Notes: generated by a model from the letters alone, not told the origin. A stretch of DNA of 64,000 nucleotides from Candidatus Melainabacteria bacterium (GCA_003151275.1 PLXC01000189.1:1-64000); one strand, 5' to 3'; positions 19,335 to 28,670 are shown, counted from the stretch's first letter. Numbers and translations: made by a program.

Positions 19335-21299
19335 TTGAGTGAGTTTCGCGACAAAATAGATCAACCGGATCTGGTCGAGACGCCTTGTGAAAATTTGGAC
19401 GAGGATAGCTCCGCTTCAATTTCCAATTCAAAATCCGATCTGCCGAGTGACTCCTCAACATCGAACTCTTCGAATTCAACATCGGACTCTTCGAATCCAA
19501 CTTCGGATTCTTCGAATCCAACATCGAACTCTTCGAGTTCAACATCGGACTTTTCGAATTCAACATCGGACTTTTCTAAATCCACATCGGATTCTTCGAA
19601 TCCAACTTCCAACTCTTCCGAGTCAGCGTCGAACAATGCGAGTTCATTCTCGGATGAAAATTCCGAGGGTTCAGGGAAAAAGGGCTCCCAGCCTAAGAAA
19701 CCCAGCCTAGGCAAAAGTTTTAGCCTCGTTGCGGTCCTTACCGTAGTCTCCAAACTAGCCGGACTGATCCGAGACATTGTCATTGCAGGAGTCTATGGTG
19801 CCGGAGTGTTGGCGGACGCCTATAACTACGCGTACTTGTTCACTGGCAATGTACTGATCCTCTTTGGCGGGCTTGGCGGTCCGTTCCACTCGGCTACTGT
19901 GGCGACGTTGAACCCCCGGAAGGACGATCCCAAGTCCGGAGTTTTCATTACTCAAGTCATGGTGGCAACCGGAATTGTACTTACGATTTTGGCCATCGCA
20001 GTCTGCCTCCTCGCACCTGCATTGGTGCAATTAATTGCCGGCGACTACGGAGCCAATGCTAAGGTCCACGAATTATTTGCGGGCCAGATGATTTATCAAA
20101 TCAGAGTGATGTCGCCACTAATCACCATCGCCGGTTTGATTGGTGTCACTTACGGGATCTTGAATGTCTACAACAAGCTCTTTTGGCCTTCGCTCTCTCC
20201 CTCAATTGCAAGCTTGGCGATCGTGGCAGTATTGATTTGTTTTCCAGATCCAAACAGCTCTGTTCCGCTAGCCGTGGGCACTCTAATCGGAGCGTTTGGT
20301 CAATTGTTTGCGCAACTTCCAGGTATGTTCCAGTGCAATCTTCGTTTTCGATTCAGCATGAAACCTGCCGAGGGCCTAAGAGAATATCTCTCCATCTTAT
20401 GGCCCGCAATAATTGGAACATCGATCGGTCAATTGACCGTTTACGTCGACAGCTTCTTTTGTACCAAAATGGAGCCCGGCTCCTGGACTGCCATTTCCAA
20501 CGCAAACAGATTAATTCAACTGCCTCTGGGAGTATTAATTACGGCAATGTTGGTGCCAATTCTGCCGCGCTTCAGTGATTTGGCAACTGCGAACAAACCG
20601 GAAGACGTAAAAAAAGAATTTCGACGAGCATTGAATTTTCTTTGGTTTTTATCAATGCCATTAACGATGATTCTATTGGTCATTCCAAAACCTTTGGTAG
20701 CGGCTCTCTATCAGCGCGTTAATTGGACTGCTCGGGACACAGATCTAGTCGTAACTGCTTTAGCTTTTTTGGCACCATCTATAGTGATTTATATCGGGCG
20801 CGATTTAATCACTAGAGTCTTCTATGCGTACAAAGATTCTAAAAGTCCTTATTACGTAGGCATGGCTGCCATATTGCTAAAGGCGATTCTGGATTTCTAT
20901 TTCGTTATGCAGCTGCACATGGGCGTTGGCGGCATCTCTCTTGCTACGACACTAATAACCGTCTTCAATTTTTCTTGTCTCGCTTTTTTGCTGCGCAGAA
21001 AGATTGGCAGACTAGGCGCCTCGCAGTTAGTAAAGCCATTCGTCATTATGCTGGTGGCATCTATATTGGCAGGAGTCTGCACTTTTTATGGGTATCAAGT
21101 TCTTGCACCCGTCATCGGCAGCTTCGGAAGGTCCTTGCACTTGCTCGGACTGCTCGGCGTCATTGGCATCGCCAGCGGCGTTGGACTGCTTGTTTATACA
21201 GGAGTATGCATGGCGTTCAAGCTCGAGGAGCCATACATGCTCTTGCGACGAGTAAAACTCCTACCGCCAAAACCGCCAAGCACAGACTTGGAATCATGA
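19335..21299 (+). CDS. murJ: Lipid II flippase MurJ with Ser/Asn/Thr-repeat N-terminus
   Basis: 654 residues, TTG start at 19335. From about residue 125 on, it is a MOP-superfamily MurJ protein with about 14 membrane helices, including LTVVSKLAGLIRDIVIAGVYG, the DAYNYAYLF loop and PLGVLITAMLVPILPRFS. MurJ moves lipid II to the periplasmic face. The first ~120 residues are not normal for MurJ: a low-complexity cytoplasmic region of seven-residue repeats (STSDSSN type), encoded by a 21-base tandem repeat. Fifteen bases separate it from ftsI. The repeat region could vary in length between strains. Confidence 0.92.
   Translation: MSEFRDKIDQPDLVETPCENLDEDSSASISNSKSDLPSDSSTSNSSNSTSDSSNPTSDSSNPTSNSSSSTSDFSNSTSDFSKSTSDSSNPTSNSSESASNNASSFSDENSEGSGKKGSQPKKPSLGKSFSLVAVLTVVSKLAGLIRDIVIAGVYGAGVLADAYNYAYLFTGNVLILFGGLGGPFHSATVATLNPRKDDPKSGVFITQVMVATGIVLTILAIAVCLLAPALVQLIAGDYGANAKVHELFAGQMIYQIRVMSPLITIAGLIGVTYGILNVYNKLFWPSLSPSIASLAIVAVLICFPDPNSSVPLAVGTLIGAFGQLFAQLPGMFQCNLRFRFSMKPAEGLREYLSILWPAIIGTSIGQLTVYVDSFFCTKMEPGSWTAISNANRLIQLPLGVLITAMLVPILPRFSDLATANKPEDVKKEFRRALNFLWFLSMPLTMILLVIPKPLVAALYQRVNWTARDTDLVVTALAFLAPSIVIYIGRDLITRVFYAYKDSKSPYYVGMAAILLKAILDFYFVMQLHMGVGGISLATTLITVFNFSCLAFLLRRKIGRLGASQLVKPFVIMLVASILAGVCTFYGYQVLAPVIGSFGRSLHLLGLLGVIGIASGVGLLVYTGVCMAFKLEEPYMLLRRVKLLPPKPPSTDLES
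19448..19632 (+). repeat. 21-base tandem repeat in murJ (about nine units)
   Basis: Units close to TCGAATCCAACATCGGACTCT repeat in frame, each coding seven residues of the type SNSTSDS. Units differ by a few substitutions but not in length, so the reading frame is preserved. On the opposite strand it produces a spurious Ser/Lys/Met-rich open frame. Confidence 0.9.
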
Positions 21300-21314
21300 T
21301 CGTCGGAGAAAGAA

Positions 21315-21962
21315 ATGGCAAAGAATCGCATCCTGTGGCAGCTTGTTTTATTCGGAAAAAAAATCATTAGCTTGGAACGCAGCAAGGCAAAACTAATGGT
21401 TGAAACCAATGTTAAGACTAGCTTTGCCGATATAACCGCTGCGGAGGAAACGAAACAGAAACTGCAGCAGATCGTCGATTTCCTTAAGCTTCCCGACGAC
21501 ATCCAGTGTAAAGGGATTGGTCTGCCTAGAGGCGTTCTCATTGTTGGCCCGCCTGGTCAAGATAGAGCTTTGTTAGCCCAGGCGTTTGCAGGCGAGGCCC
21601 ACGTTCCGTTTTTCAGTATCTCAGGTCCTGATTTCATTGATGATTCTGTTGCAGATTCTCGTGTACGTGATCTTTTCAAACAGGTTAGAAAGCACGTCCC
21701 CTGCTTGATATTCATCGAGGACATTGACGTAATTTTCTCTAGCCTTGACGAGCACGCGCACGCTAACGACGCACTAAGAAAAACGCGAGAGCAATTATTG
21801 TTTGAAATAGATAGTGATGCCGGACAGAAGAGAATACTAGTGATCGGCAGCGCCAGTAGTGTTGAAAACATTGATTCGACCCTGAGGCTTCGATTTGACA
21901 GATGTTTTCGAATTGAGCGCACCCAAAGTGGCAGCCTAGTTTGTTCCTGCCAACCAGATTAA
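21315..21962 (+). CDS. FtsH-like AAA domain protein with degenerate ATPase motifs
   Basis: 215 residues, ATG at 21315 with GGAG six bases upstream. Residues 37-200 align by eye with the AAA domain of FtsH: FADITAAEETKQKL, IVDFLKLPDD, PRGVLIVGPPG, AGEAHVPFFSISG, SRVRDLF. However, the Walker A motif is GPPGQDRA (78-85) instead of GPPGTGKT, so the catalytic lysine is gone. Walker B is IFIED with the acidic pair in swapped order, and the arginine-finger region is altered (STLRLRFDR). There are no membrane helices and no HExxH protease domain. It may be an inactive FtsH paralogue acting as adaptor, or a decaying gene. It follows murJ by 15 bases. Confidence 0.8.
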   Translation: MAKNRILWQLVLFGKKIISLERSKAKLMVETNVKTSFADITAAEETKQKLQQIVDFLKLPDDIQCKGIGLPRGVLIVGPPGQDRALLAQAFAGEAHVPFFSISGPDFIDDSVADSRVRDLFKQVRKHVPCLIFIEDIDVIFSSLDEHAHANDALRKTREQLLFEIDSDAGQKRILVIGSASSVENIDSTLRLRFDRCFRIERTQSGSLVCSCQPD

Positions 21963-22087
21963 CCAAGAAAAATTATCTTACCAAGAACGAGTAACGTGTG
22001 TCCTTTTCGTAGGGCATTTTCAACGTGCGGCTGCCACGAGCTAAATTTGGTCCGAACCTATCAAAAATCGAGGTCCGCCAGATAAAC

Positions 22088-23992
22088 TCAAAGTACGTCA
22101 GTCTTTAGATTGTTTGCTTCGCAGTGGGCTGTAATTACTTCCAAAAATGCTTCGCCAAAGTTTTCGAGTTTTGTGTTGCCGACGCCTTTCACTCTAGACA
22201 TCGATGAAGGCTTGGAAGGCTTTACCTGAGCCATTTCCCTGAGTGTGGCATCGCTGAAAACCATGAAGGCTTGCCAGCCTCGTTCTTTCGCGATTTTAAT
22301 TCTGATAGCCCGAAGTTTTTCAAATAAGTCTTTGTCGACGCGTTGCCATGAGTCCTCTGCGATGCGCATGCGTTTTGCCTTCAATTCTTTTGTTGAACGC
22401 AATGGTTGCATCAATCTCACTGAGCGTTGATTTCGCAAGACGCTCCATGATTCTTGATTCAGCACGACCGCCGAAAAATTGAAGCCACTCTGCATTGTCA
22501 AATTTAATCGGTCGAGAACACCAAGTCCGATTAGTTGATCGATCCAGTCGCGCAAATCGTTTTTAGGATGTGAACTCAAAATTCCGAATGTGCTGATTTC
22601 GTCGTGCTGCCACTTGCGCACTGTCTCGCTGGTCTCACCGCGCAACACGGAAACTAAGTGGCCAACACCAAAACGCCCCTTGATACGAGCGACGCAAGAA
22701 ATGATTTTCTGGGCGATCAAATCTGATTCTTCGACATAAGTTGTTTCGCCTAAACAGACGTCGCAAGCACCGCAACTTCCTTTGGCAAAAGATTGCCCGA
22801 AGTATTCAACCAGAGCTCGATGCCTGCAGACAGCGCCTCGGCAATAGCGACTGATCTGATCGAGATGTTTATTCGCGACTTCCAGAAATGACGTGCTATT
22901 GGTTTCGGCGGCTAATTCAGTGGATGCGCTCCTTTCCATGATCGATTTCCACAACATCAGATCGGCGCTGGAATAAAGCAACACGCATTCTGCTTCAAGC
23001 CCATCGCGACCCGCTCGGCCTGTCTCTTGTTGATAGTGCTCAAGAGACTTGGGCATGCCGGTGTGCATGACATAACGCACATTGGATCGATCGATGCCCA
23101 TGCCGAATGCCACCGTTGCAACAATCAGGTCGCATTTCTCACTGGCAAAATACTCTTGTGCTGATCGGCGTTCGTCACTCGTTAATCCCGCATGATAAGC
23201 CACTGCATTCAGTCCATGCTTTCTCAATAATCGAGTCAGTTCGTCTACCGCTTTTCGGCTGATGCAGTAAATAATTCCAGCTTCATTGTCGTGTCTACGC
23301 ACCACATCGAGAACTTGATTGAGCGATTCGCGGCGCGACAACACGCGATAAGTCAGATTGGGTCTGTCAAAATCGCCGATCAAGACGTCAGGATTTTGCA
23401 ATCCGAGCTGGCGAATGATATCGGCGCGCACATCTTCAGTTGCGGTGGCAGTGTAGGCATGCACCGAAGCGTTCGGAAACAGATCCTTGATCTTCTTCAG
23501 CTGCCGATATTCGGTGCGAAAGTCATGCCCCCATTGGCTGATGCAGTGAGCCTCGTCAATGGCGAATGTTTCAACGCGGATTTGCTGTAAAAGATTGTGG
23601 AAATCAGCCATAGCGAGGCGCTCAGGTGAGACGAACAAAAGTCGAATCTCTCCGTGGCGGATGCTTTTTTCTAACGCGTTGCGCTCGCTGGCAGTCTGAG
23701 AGCTGTCGAGTTGCACGGCTGGAACGCCACAGGCTTTCAATCCATCGACTTGGTCTTTCATCAGTGATATCAGCGGTGATACCACGACAGTCGTGGTGCG
23801 GCGCAGAATCGCAGGCGCCTGATAGCACAATGACTTTCCGCCGCCGGTGGGCAACACCAACAGGGAGTCTCGACCGCGAAGAACAGATTCCATAGCCTGT
23901 TGCTGCAGCGGACGCAGACTGTCATAGCCCCAGTACTGCCGAATAATTTGTTGTACGTCGCCGAGAGTACTTTCCAATTGGGTTAATTCCAT
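22088..23992 (-). CDS. recQ: ATP-dependent DNA helicase RecQ
   Basis: 634 residues, ATG at 23992. A 3'-5' helicase for recombination and repair. Visible: DSLRPLQQQAM (Q-motif region), Walker A LPTGGGKS, DEAHCISQWGHDFR, YCISRKAVDELT, VATVAFGMGIDRSNVR and QETGRAGRDG. These are followed by the RQC zinc cysteines (CRGAVCRHR and CGACDVC), a winged helix and a C-terminal HRDC domain (RAIRIKIAKERGWQAFMVFSDATLREMA is its signature; key residues only quoted in part). All domains are present. It is convergent with the AAA-like gene and stands alone. Confidence 0.96.
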   Translation of the reverse strand: MELTQLESTLGDVQQIIRQYWGYDSLRPLQQQAMESVLRGRDSLLVLPTGGGKSLCYQAPAILRRTTTVVVSPLISLMKDQVDGLKACGVPAVQLDSSQTASERNALEKSIRHGEIRLLFVSPERLAMADFHNLLQQIRVETFAIDEAHCISQWGHDFRTEYRQLKKIKDLFPNASVHAYTATATEDVRADIIRQLGLQNPDVLIGDFDRPNLTYRVLSRRESLNQVLDVVRRHDNEAGIIYCISRKAVDELTRLLRKHGLNAVAYHAGLTSDERRSAQEYFASEKCDLIVATVAFGMGIDRSNVRYVMHTGMPKSLEHYQQETGRAGRDGLEAECVLLYSSADLMLWKSIMERSASTELAAETNSTSFLEVANKHLDQISRYCRGAVCRHRALVEYFGQSFAKGSCGACDVCLGETTYVEESDLIAQKIISCVARIKGRFGVGHLVSVLRGETSETVRKWQHDEISTFGILSSHPKNDLRDWIDQLIGLGVLDRLNLTMQSGFNFSAVVLNQESWSVLRNQRSVRLMQPLRSTKELKAKRMRIAEDSWQRVDKDLFEKLRAIRIKIAKERGWQAFMVFSDATLREMAQVKPSKPSSMSRVKGVGNTKLENFGEAFLEVITAHCEANNLKTDVL

Positions 23993-24306
23993 CGAGTTTC
24001 TCCGAATAGAGAACTCAGACTATCAAAACGATTTGGCAGACTCTGGGCACCAGTTGATTAAATGCCCGCGCTACGCCAACGCGGACAATTATCCGCCAAG
24101 CAATCACGTGCAACAAGGTGATTAATCAAATAATTGAACGACACCATAGACAACTATCAAAGTGACATTTCGAAACGAAGGACCAGACATATACGTTGCT
24201 CAGCAGTTGATAGCACCGAACGAATACGCTTATCCGAAACACGCCAAATCAATATACGCAGTTGTTAGTGACGAATCAATGAATACACACATCTGATAGT
24301 CGCTGA
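23993..24306. other. Intergenic region upstream of recQ
   Basis: About 310 bases without an open frame of note. It should contain the recQ promoter. CCGCG/CGCGG-like inverted repeats near 24066-24083 could form the end of the neighbouring transcript. Nothing else is recognisable. Confidence 0.4.
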
Positions 24307-24636
24307 CTACTCAAACGCTTGGACACTGCGCGGAGTGCTGGCAGCAGCTAACTCGTGAATTGGAAACTTGTACACCTTCCGTGGTGCCTCTTCAACTTTG
24401 CGCACCACCGGCTCATTGATTGGTAAAGCGAGGACGGGTTTCTTCTTAATAATTGAACGCGGTACCTGTGTGGGTTTGCGATTCTGAGTGTGGTGGACAA
24501 ATAGGCACCAACCAAGGCTTGCCGCGAGAAAAAGCAATAACACTTGATCCCACGTGGCCATAGCCAGCAAGTAACAGGCGGAGCCCACTCCTGCGGCCGA
24601 CGTAAACGTTTTAAAGGCGCTGCTCATGCGTCTCAT
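24307..24636 (-). CDS. Small membrane protein, unknown function
   Basis: About 110 residues. The frame opens at 24705, but ATGs at 24636 and 24627 follow AAGGG and are better starts. One or two hydrophobic segments (about 7-42, GVGSACYLLAM and VLLLFLAASLGWCLFV) are followed by a basic, Pro-rich cytoplasmic or periplasmic tail (PTQVPRSIIKKKPVL) ending acidic. No family recognised. The region just upstream has TATATAAGATAC, a possible promoter. Confidence 0.5.
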   Translation of the reverse strand: MRRMSSAFKTFTSAAGVGSACYLLAMATWDQVLLLFLAASLGWCLFVHHTQNRKPTQVPRSIIKKKPVLALPINEPVVRKVEEAPRKVYKFPIHELAAASTPRSVQAFE

Positions 24637-24839
24637 CCCTTGACTATTAAATTGGAGAAGGTGCTTCCGAACTGCACCAGGGTGTATATAAGATACACTC
24701 CCCACAATATATGGACATCGCTTGGAAATTGCAGTTTCCCTGACAGATACCTTATTTCAGGTTAATTTTGCCCATACGCAAAGTAAGATTATCGGACTGC
24801 GAATCTGCAATCCAGCTCCTGACGGGGGTTACCGGGCGG

Positions 24840-25346
24840 CTAGGGAGTAGGGGCAGGTGGTGCTTTTGTAGACTGCCAGAGTTGTCCGTCGCCGTATTTC
24901 ACCAGCAGAACCCGAAGTTTGAGTCCTGTCGAAAGAGGATCAATTTTCTCTTCCCGGAATTTCTGACTCGATTCCTGATCGGGAGCCAACATAGCTCCAT
25001 CAGAAGCTTGAAACGTTCCCACATTATTTCCGCTATCATCTGTAAAACGCATGCGAAACTTCACTGCAGATATCGGCTTCTGACCGATATTCTTATAGTC
25101 GATATAAATGCGAGCGTCGATTGGAGCATCGAATGGGTCCAAATCCAACTCGGTCCTCAGTCCAGCTACCGAGACGGGGCACCCAGCCTCCGGAACAAAT
25201 TCTGAACGAATAGATCGAACTTTAATTGCAGTTTGAGCGTATGAACATATACGAGTCGAAATTTGGGGAAACACTAGCATGAGGATAACCATGAAAATAT
25301 TCCAGACAAAAGCGAAAGCGACTGTATTGAGCTGGGCACTTTTCAT
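24840..25346 (-). CDS. Exported protein, unknown function (5' end overlaps a divergent gene)
   Basis: About 169 residues if the ATG at 25346 is used; it gives MKSAQLN followed by a hydrophobic core, a plausible signal peptide. ATGs at 25292 and 25280 are alternatives. The mature part is an Ig-like beta sandwich by pattern (ARIYIDYKNIGQKPISAVKFR and LRVLLVKYGDG), as in proteins that extend secretion or adhesion modules. The gene is divergent from, and its 5' coding end overlaps, the 5'-nucleotidase gene, with both reading frames showing signal-peptide character. Function unknown. Confidence 0.6.
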   Translation of the reverse strand: MKSAQLNTVAFAFVWNIFMVILMLVFPQISTRICSYAQTAIKVRSIRSEFVPEAGCPVSVAGLRTELDLDPFDAPIDARIYIDYKNIGQKPISAVKFRMRFTDDSGNNVGTFQASDGAMLAPDQESSQKFREEKIDPLSTGLKLRVLLVKYGDGQLWQSTKAPPAPTP

Positions 25347-27198
25347 GGTCGGGGGGCTACTCATAATGGTGGCTTCGCTGGCAGCTAAATCAGACAGCGC
25401 TGGTCTCAATCTTACAATCTTGCACACCAATGATCTGCACGCTCATGACGAGTCGTTCGAAGAACGTGAGCGGTCAGTGGGTGGTATGCCCCGCATCGGG
25501 CACATGCTCAGGCTGCTGCGCGCCAAAGATCCCAAGCACACATTAACTATTGACGCGGGCGACATTTTTCAAGGCACTCCTCTATTCACCAAATATCACG
25601 GTGAAGTGGAGGTAAACATGCTGAATAAAATGGGATACGACATTTACACGATCGGAAATCACGAATTTGATGATGGTCCCAAGAATTTAGCGAATCAACT
25701 GAAGATAGCCAAATTTGACATCATAAACGCAAATATGGACCTGACGGATGAGCCTGAATTAGCGTCCTTGGTGAAACCATCAGTCGTAAAAGAAATCGAC
25801 GGTCAAAAGGTTGGTTTTATAGGCGGAATTACATCGGAACTCAATTCTGTGGCCCTTAACACAGGCGGAGTCAGGATCAAGTCAGCGGGACCAAACTGGG
25901 TTCAACCTTTCATCGACGAAGTAAACAAGCTGAAAGCGAGTGGCATCAATAAAATCGTGCTCGTCACACACTGCGGTCTAGAGAGCGACAAAGTTTTGGC
26001 CCAAGCCATTCCCGACGTCGACGCCATCATCGGCGGGCACAGCCACACCCGATTGGATAAGCCCGTCATCGTAGAGCATGCCGACGGCACTACCACGACC
26101 ATTGTCCAGACTGGCTGTTATGGCAGAGCGCTAGGGAAATTAGATCTGGTATTCGATGGAAAGGGTCGTGTTGTTCCTGCCAGCACGAACTATAGGCTGA
26201 TAAACATCACTGACAAAATTTTTTCAGATCCCGATTTGAAAGCATATGTCGATGAGAAAGTTCTCCCGCTTTTAGGGCTTCGTAAAGAGATTGCCGGACA
26301 AGCGACAGAGCCCTTCGACAATCAATTCAGGACCTATCCGTGGGACTCGGCGTTGGGAGATTTGATCACGGATGCCCTTGTGGAAGAGGGGAAAAGTTAC
26401 GGCGTTCAAATCGGATTTGAAAATCGTGGCGGCATCCGGTCAAGAATTGAAAAGGGCCCGATCACCGCTGAAAAAATCGAGGAAATGCTACCTTTCGATA
26501 ACAAAGTAGTCTTCGCCACCGTATCTGGTACCGTTGTTTTGAAAGCTCTTGAACACAGTTTTAGTGGTCCATTGGGTGGAAGCTTTCTCGACCAGCACGG
26601 CATCAAGATTGCATATGACGCAAGCAAGCCTAAAGGCAGTCGAGTCGTATTTGCTTTGGTGAAAGATCACAACGGCGACTGGAAAGCAATCGATCCGAAA
26701 GGGAAGTACAAAATCGCGATCAATGACTACACTTTCAAATCAGGAGAAGGATACAACTTTGAAGGTGCCGAGGATATTCAGTACGTACAGGAGCGAATCT
26801 CGGTTGCCTTTAGGCACTTCTTGGACAAGCACCATGAAGTATCTCCGCAATCGCCTAATCGAATAGTGCCGCTCACAGCAGATCTCGCACAGTTGCAGAA
26901 AAAGAACGGCGAACTCTACCTGCAGATCAAAGCTCCGACTGGTTCAAAATTAACTGTTGTCGAAGGGTCCAGTAGCGGTCTTGAGTCTATTGGAAACATT
27001 CCTGTTCCCTTGACCAATCCAAAGATCTTCGAGAGCGGGTTCAAAGAGGGAGCTGACGGCACTTTCACCATCAAACTTGGCAAATCAAAAAACGCTTTAA
27101 AGGGAGAACGCTGGGTTTGCGTTTACGCAAAACCCAGCCTTGCTGCTAAGAAAACACTGATTAGCTATCCGATCGAAATCAAAAACTCGTCTGACTAA
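25291..27198 (+). CDS. Periplasmic 5'-nucleotidase/metallophosphatase (UshA-like)
   Basis: About 635 residues from the ATG at 25291 (GAGG six bases upstream; an ATG four codons earlier is possible). A signal peptide at 1-35 is followed by the calcineurin-like phosphatase domain with the two-metal site: LHTNDLHAH, DAGDIFQGTP, GNHEFDDG, VTHCGLESD and GGHSHTRL. The C-terminal 5'-nucleotidase domain has FENRGGIRS and the substrate stack region NDYTFKSGEGY. Such enzymes hydrolyse nucleotides and UDP-sugars outside the cytoplasm for phosphate and nucleoside scavenging. A C-terminal extension of ~90 residues beyond the nucleotidase domain looks like a beta-sandwich. Confidence 0.92.
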   Translation: MKIFQTKAKATVLSWALFMVGGLLIMVASLAAKSDSAGLNLTILHTNDLHAHDESFEERERSVGGMPRIGHMLRLLRAKDPKHTLTIDAGDIFQGTPLFTKYHGEVEVNMLNKMGYDIYTIGNHEFDDGPKNLANQLKIAKFDIINANMDLTDEPELASLVKPSVVKEIDGQKVGFIGGITSELNSVALNTGGVRIKSAGPNWVQPFIDEVNKLKASGINKIVLVTHCGLESDKVLAQAIPDVDAIIGGHSHTRLDKPVIVEHADGTTTTIVQTGCYGRALGKLDLVFDGKGRVVPASTNYRLINITDKIFSDPDLKAYVDEKVLPLLGLRKEIAGQATEPFDNQFRTYPWDSALGDLITDALVEEGKSYGVQIGFENRGGIRSRIEKGPITAEKIEEMLPFDNKVVFATVSGTVVLKALEHSFSGPLGGSFLDQHGIKIAYDASKPKGSRVVFALVKDHNGDWKAIDPKGKYKIAINDYTFKSGEGYNFEGAEDIQYVQERISVAFRHFLDKHHEVSPQSPNRIVPLTADLAQLQKKNGELYLQIKAPTGSKLTVVEGSSSGLESIGNIPVPLTNPKIFESGFKEGADGTFTIKLGKSKNALKGERWVCVYAKPSLAAKKTLISYPIEIKNSSD

Positions 27199-27209
27199 AG
27201 TTCAGCAGA

Positions 27210-28130
27210 TTAGATATGGTGCAGCAGTTCGTCGTATCTGGCAGCCACTGCCGTCACTAAAGACATTGGCAATGGTCGCTTGATTGGATCCTCACCCTCA
27301 GGTTTTAACGAATAGTTGACAATCTCTTCGTATTCAGCGGGCAAATGATTGCCGTAGTGCGCCCATACAAACCGGATTCCGCGTCGGGCTGCCACTAGAC
27401 CGTCTTTCGTCAAGCTATCGCCAACGAAAATTGCTTCCTGCGGGTAAACATCAAAATCAGCGAGGATCTGATCTACACCTGCCGGATTGGGCTTCTCATA
27501 GGTGATCGGAAGTACATGGAAATTCGTTTTTAAGTTCGTCGTCTGCGTGCGCATCTCTTTGACGCGGGCCCGTCCATGTTCTAACGAGATCGGCTGCCAA
27601 ATCTCATCGGCAGTTGGTTCAACTGTCTCCAGTGCGTAAACGGCGTCGAGCAGACCATCAAAAATCTGCTGATTACGAATACGAGCCATATATTCAGGCG
27701 CGTCACTAAGTGCGACAATTTTTACGCCCTGGTTTTTCAATTCAGCGAGCGTGTGCAGCACCTGCGGAAACGGCCGCAAATACTTAGTGCGATTGTTATC
27801 TAACGCGGCCCAAAACGGTTTCACGAAATCCTCTCGAAACTCTTCAGGACGCTTCGAAAAATGCTTCCAGGCGAAGCTCGTTTCTTCTAACAACCATGGA
27901 TACTCGTGAGTGCCGCGTCGATCAATAATCCTGCCGATATCTTCTGCCAGCTCAAGCACCGGCGTATCCAACTTGACACTGATCTCCCGCAAAAAATCTC
28001 TAATCGCCGGCACAAAGTAATCCCAGAATGATGCCAATGTTCCATCGACGTCTGTGATGATTAACTTCGTGCGCGGATGGGTGTGTTTGCCCAAAATCGC
28101 AAGTTGTTCTTGCCCTTTTAACTCATACAT
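27210..28130 (-). CDS. HAD-superfamily hydrolase (phosphatase)
   Basis: 306 residues. HAD motif I is ITDVDGTLASF (nucleophile Asp near residue 27, acid Asp two later), motif II VALSDAPE, and motif III/IV the lysine-containing region followed by FVGDSLTKDG. A large helical cap lies between motifs I and II, as in phosphoglycolate-type HADs. The substrate cannot be told. It is convergent with the 5'-nucleotidase gene, with stops 11 bases apart, so the neighbours suggest but do not prove phosphate metabolism. ATG at 28130. Confidence 0.85.
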   Translation of the reverse strand: MYELKGQEQLAILGKHTHPRTKLIITDVDGTLASFWDYFVPAIRDFLREISVKLDTPVLELAEDIGRIIDRRGTHEYPWLLEETSFAWKHFSKRPEEFREDFVKPFWAALDNNRTKYLRPFPQVLHTLAELKNQGVKIVALSDAPEYMARIRNQQIFDGLLDAVYALETVEPTADEIWQPISLEHGRARVKEMRTQTTNLKTNFHVLPITYEKPNPAGVDQILADFDVYPQEAIFVGDSLTKDGLVAARRGIRFVWAHYGNHLPAEYEEIVNYSLKPEGEDPIKRPLPMSLVTAVAARYDELLHHI

Positions 28131-28670
28131 ATTTGATTACCTGCACTTCCACTATTCATAAGCCGATGGCGATAGAACACTGTGCTTACGCCAGCTTCGA
28201 CACATTGCGTGCTCGATGTCTAGTGATCTCGTGATGACGATACTTTTATACGCTCTGCTGAGGCCAGCATTGAAGCTGGGTTATGCCTATATGCATATTT
28301 TCATTTCCTCCGATGACGTGATGTCATTTTGCCTGAGGGCGACTAAGAACAGGTTAAGGGTGCTGCTTTCATATGGCAACCCTTTTGTGACTAATGTTAC
28401 ATGCTCCCGAGAAGTAGAAATAGATCTGTTTGCACACCGCATTCCAAGCCAGTTCCAGCATACGGTGATTAAAAGCGCGCGCATTTCGGTCTGAAATATT
28501 TACATCTGAAACATAAGTTTGGCAGGTTTTGGGATCGTGCCATCGGCTATGTGGTCGTTCCAAAACGCCCTTTCTGTGAGGATTTGTGTAAATTATTGAA
28601 CAGGCGAATCTTACACCAGGATTACAAAGGGGTGTCGGCACCACATACAGTGAATATAAAAAAACCGCTG
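28131..28670. other. Intergenic region, 540 bases
   Basis: No protein gene supported. A 92-codon plus-strand frame at 28216-28494 has no ribosome-binding site, no family resemblance and mixed composition. The region must hold the promoter of the HAD gene. Near its right end is copy 4 of the dispersed palindrome (28638). Confidence 0.45.
28638..28653. repeat. Dispersed 16-base palindrome, copy 4
   Basis: GCACCACATACAGTGA, 18 bases beyond the stop of the TPR gene. A half-site CTATGGTGC follows at 28671-28679, overlapping the gene end. Confidence 0.6.

Noticed and set aside
19162..19566. Minus-strand frame of Ser/Lys/Met repeats
   Set aside because: Opposite strand of the murJ tandem repeat; ends inside ftsI.
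27210..27222. CACCATATCTAA at the HAD gene end as another palindrome copy
   Set aside because: Coding His-His-Ile-stop; only one half matches the consensus.
28216..28494. 92-codon frame in the gap before the TPR gene
   Set aside because: No start signal, no family resemblance, overlaps other frames equally long on the other strand.
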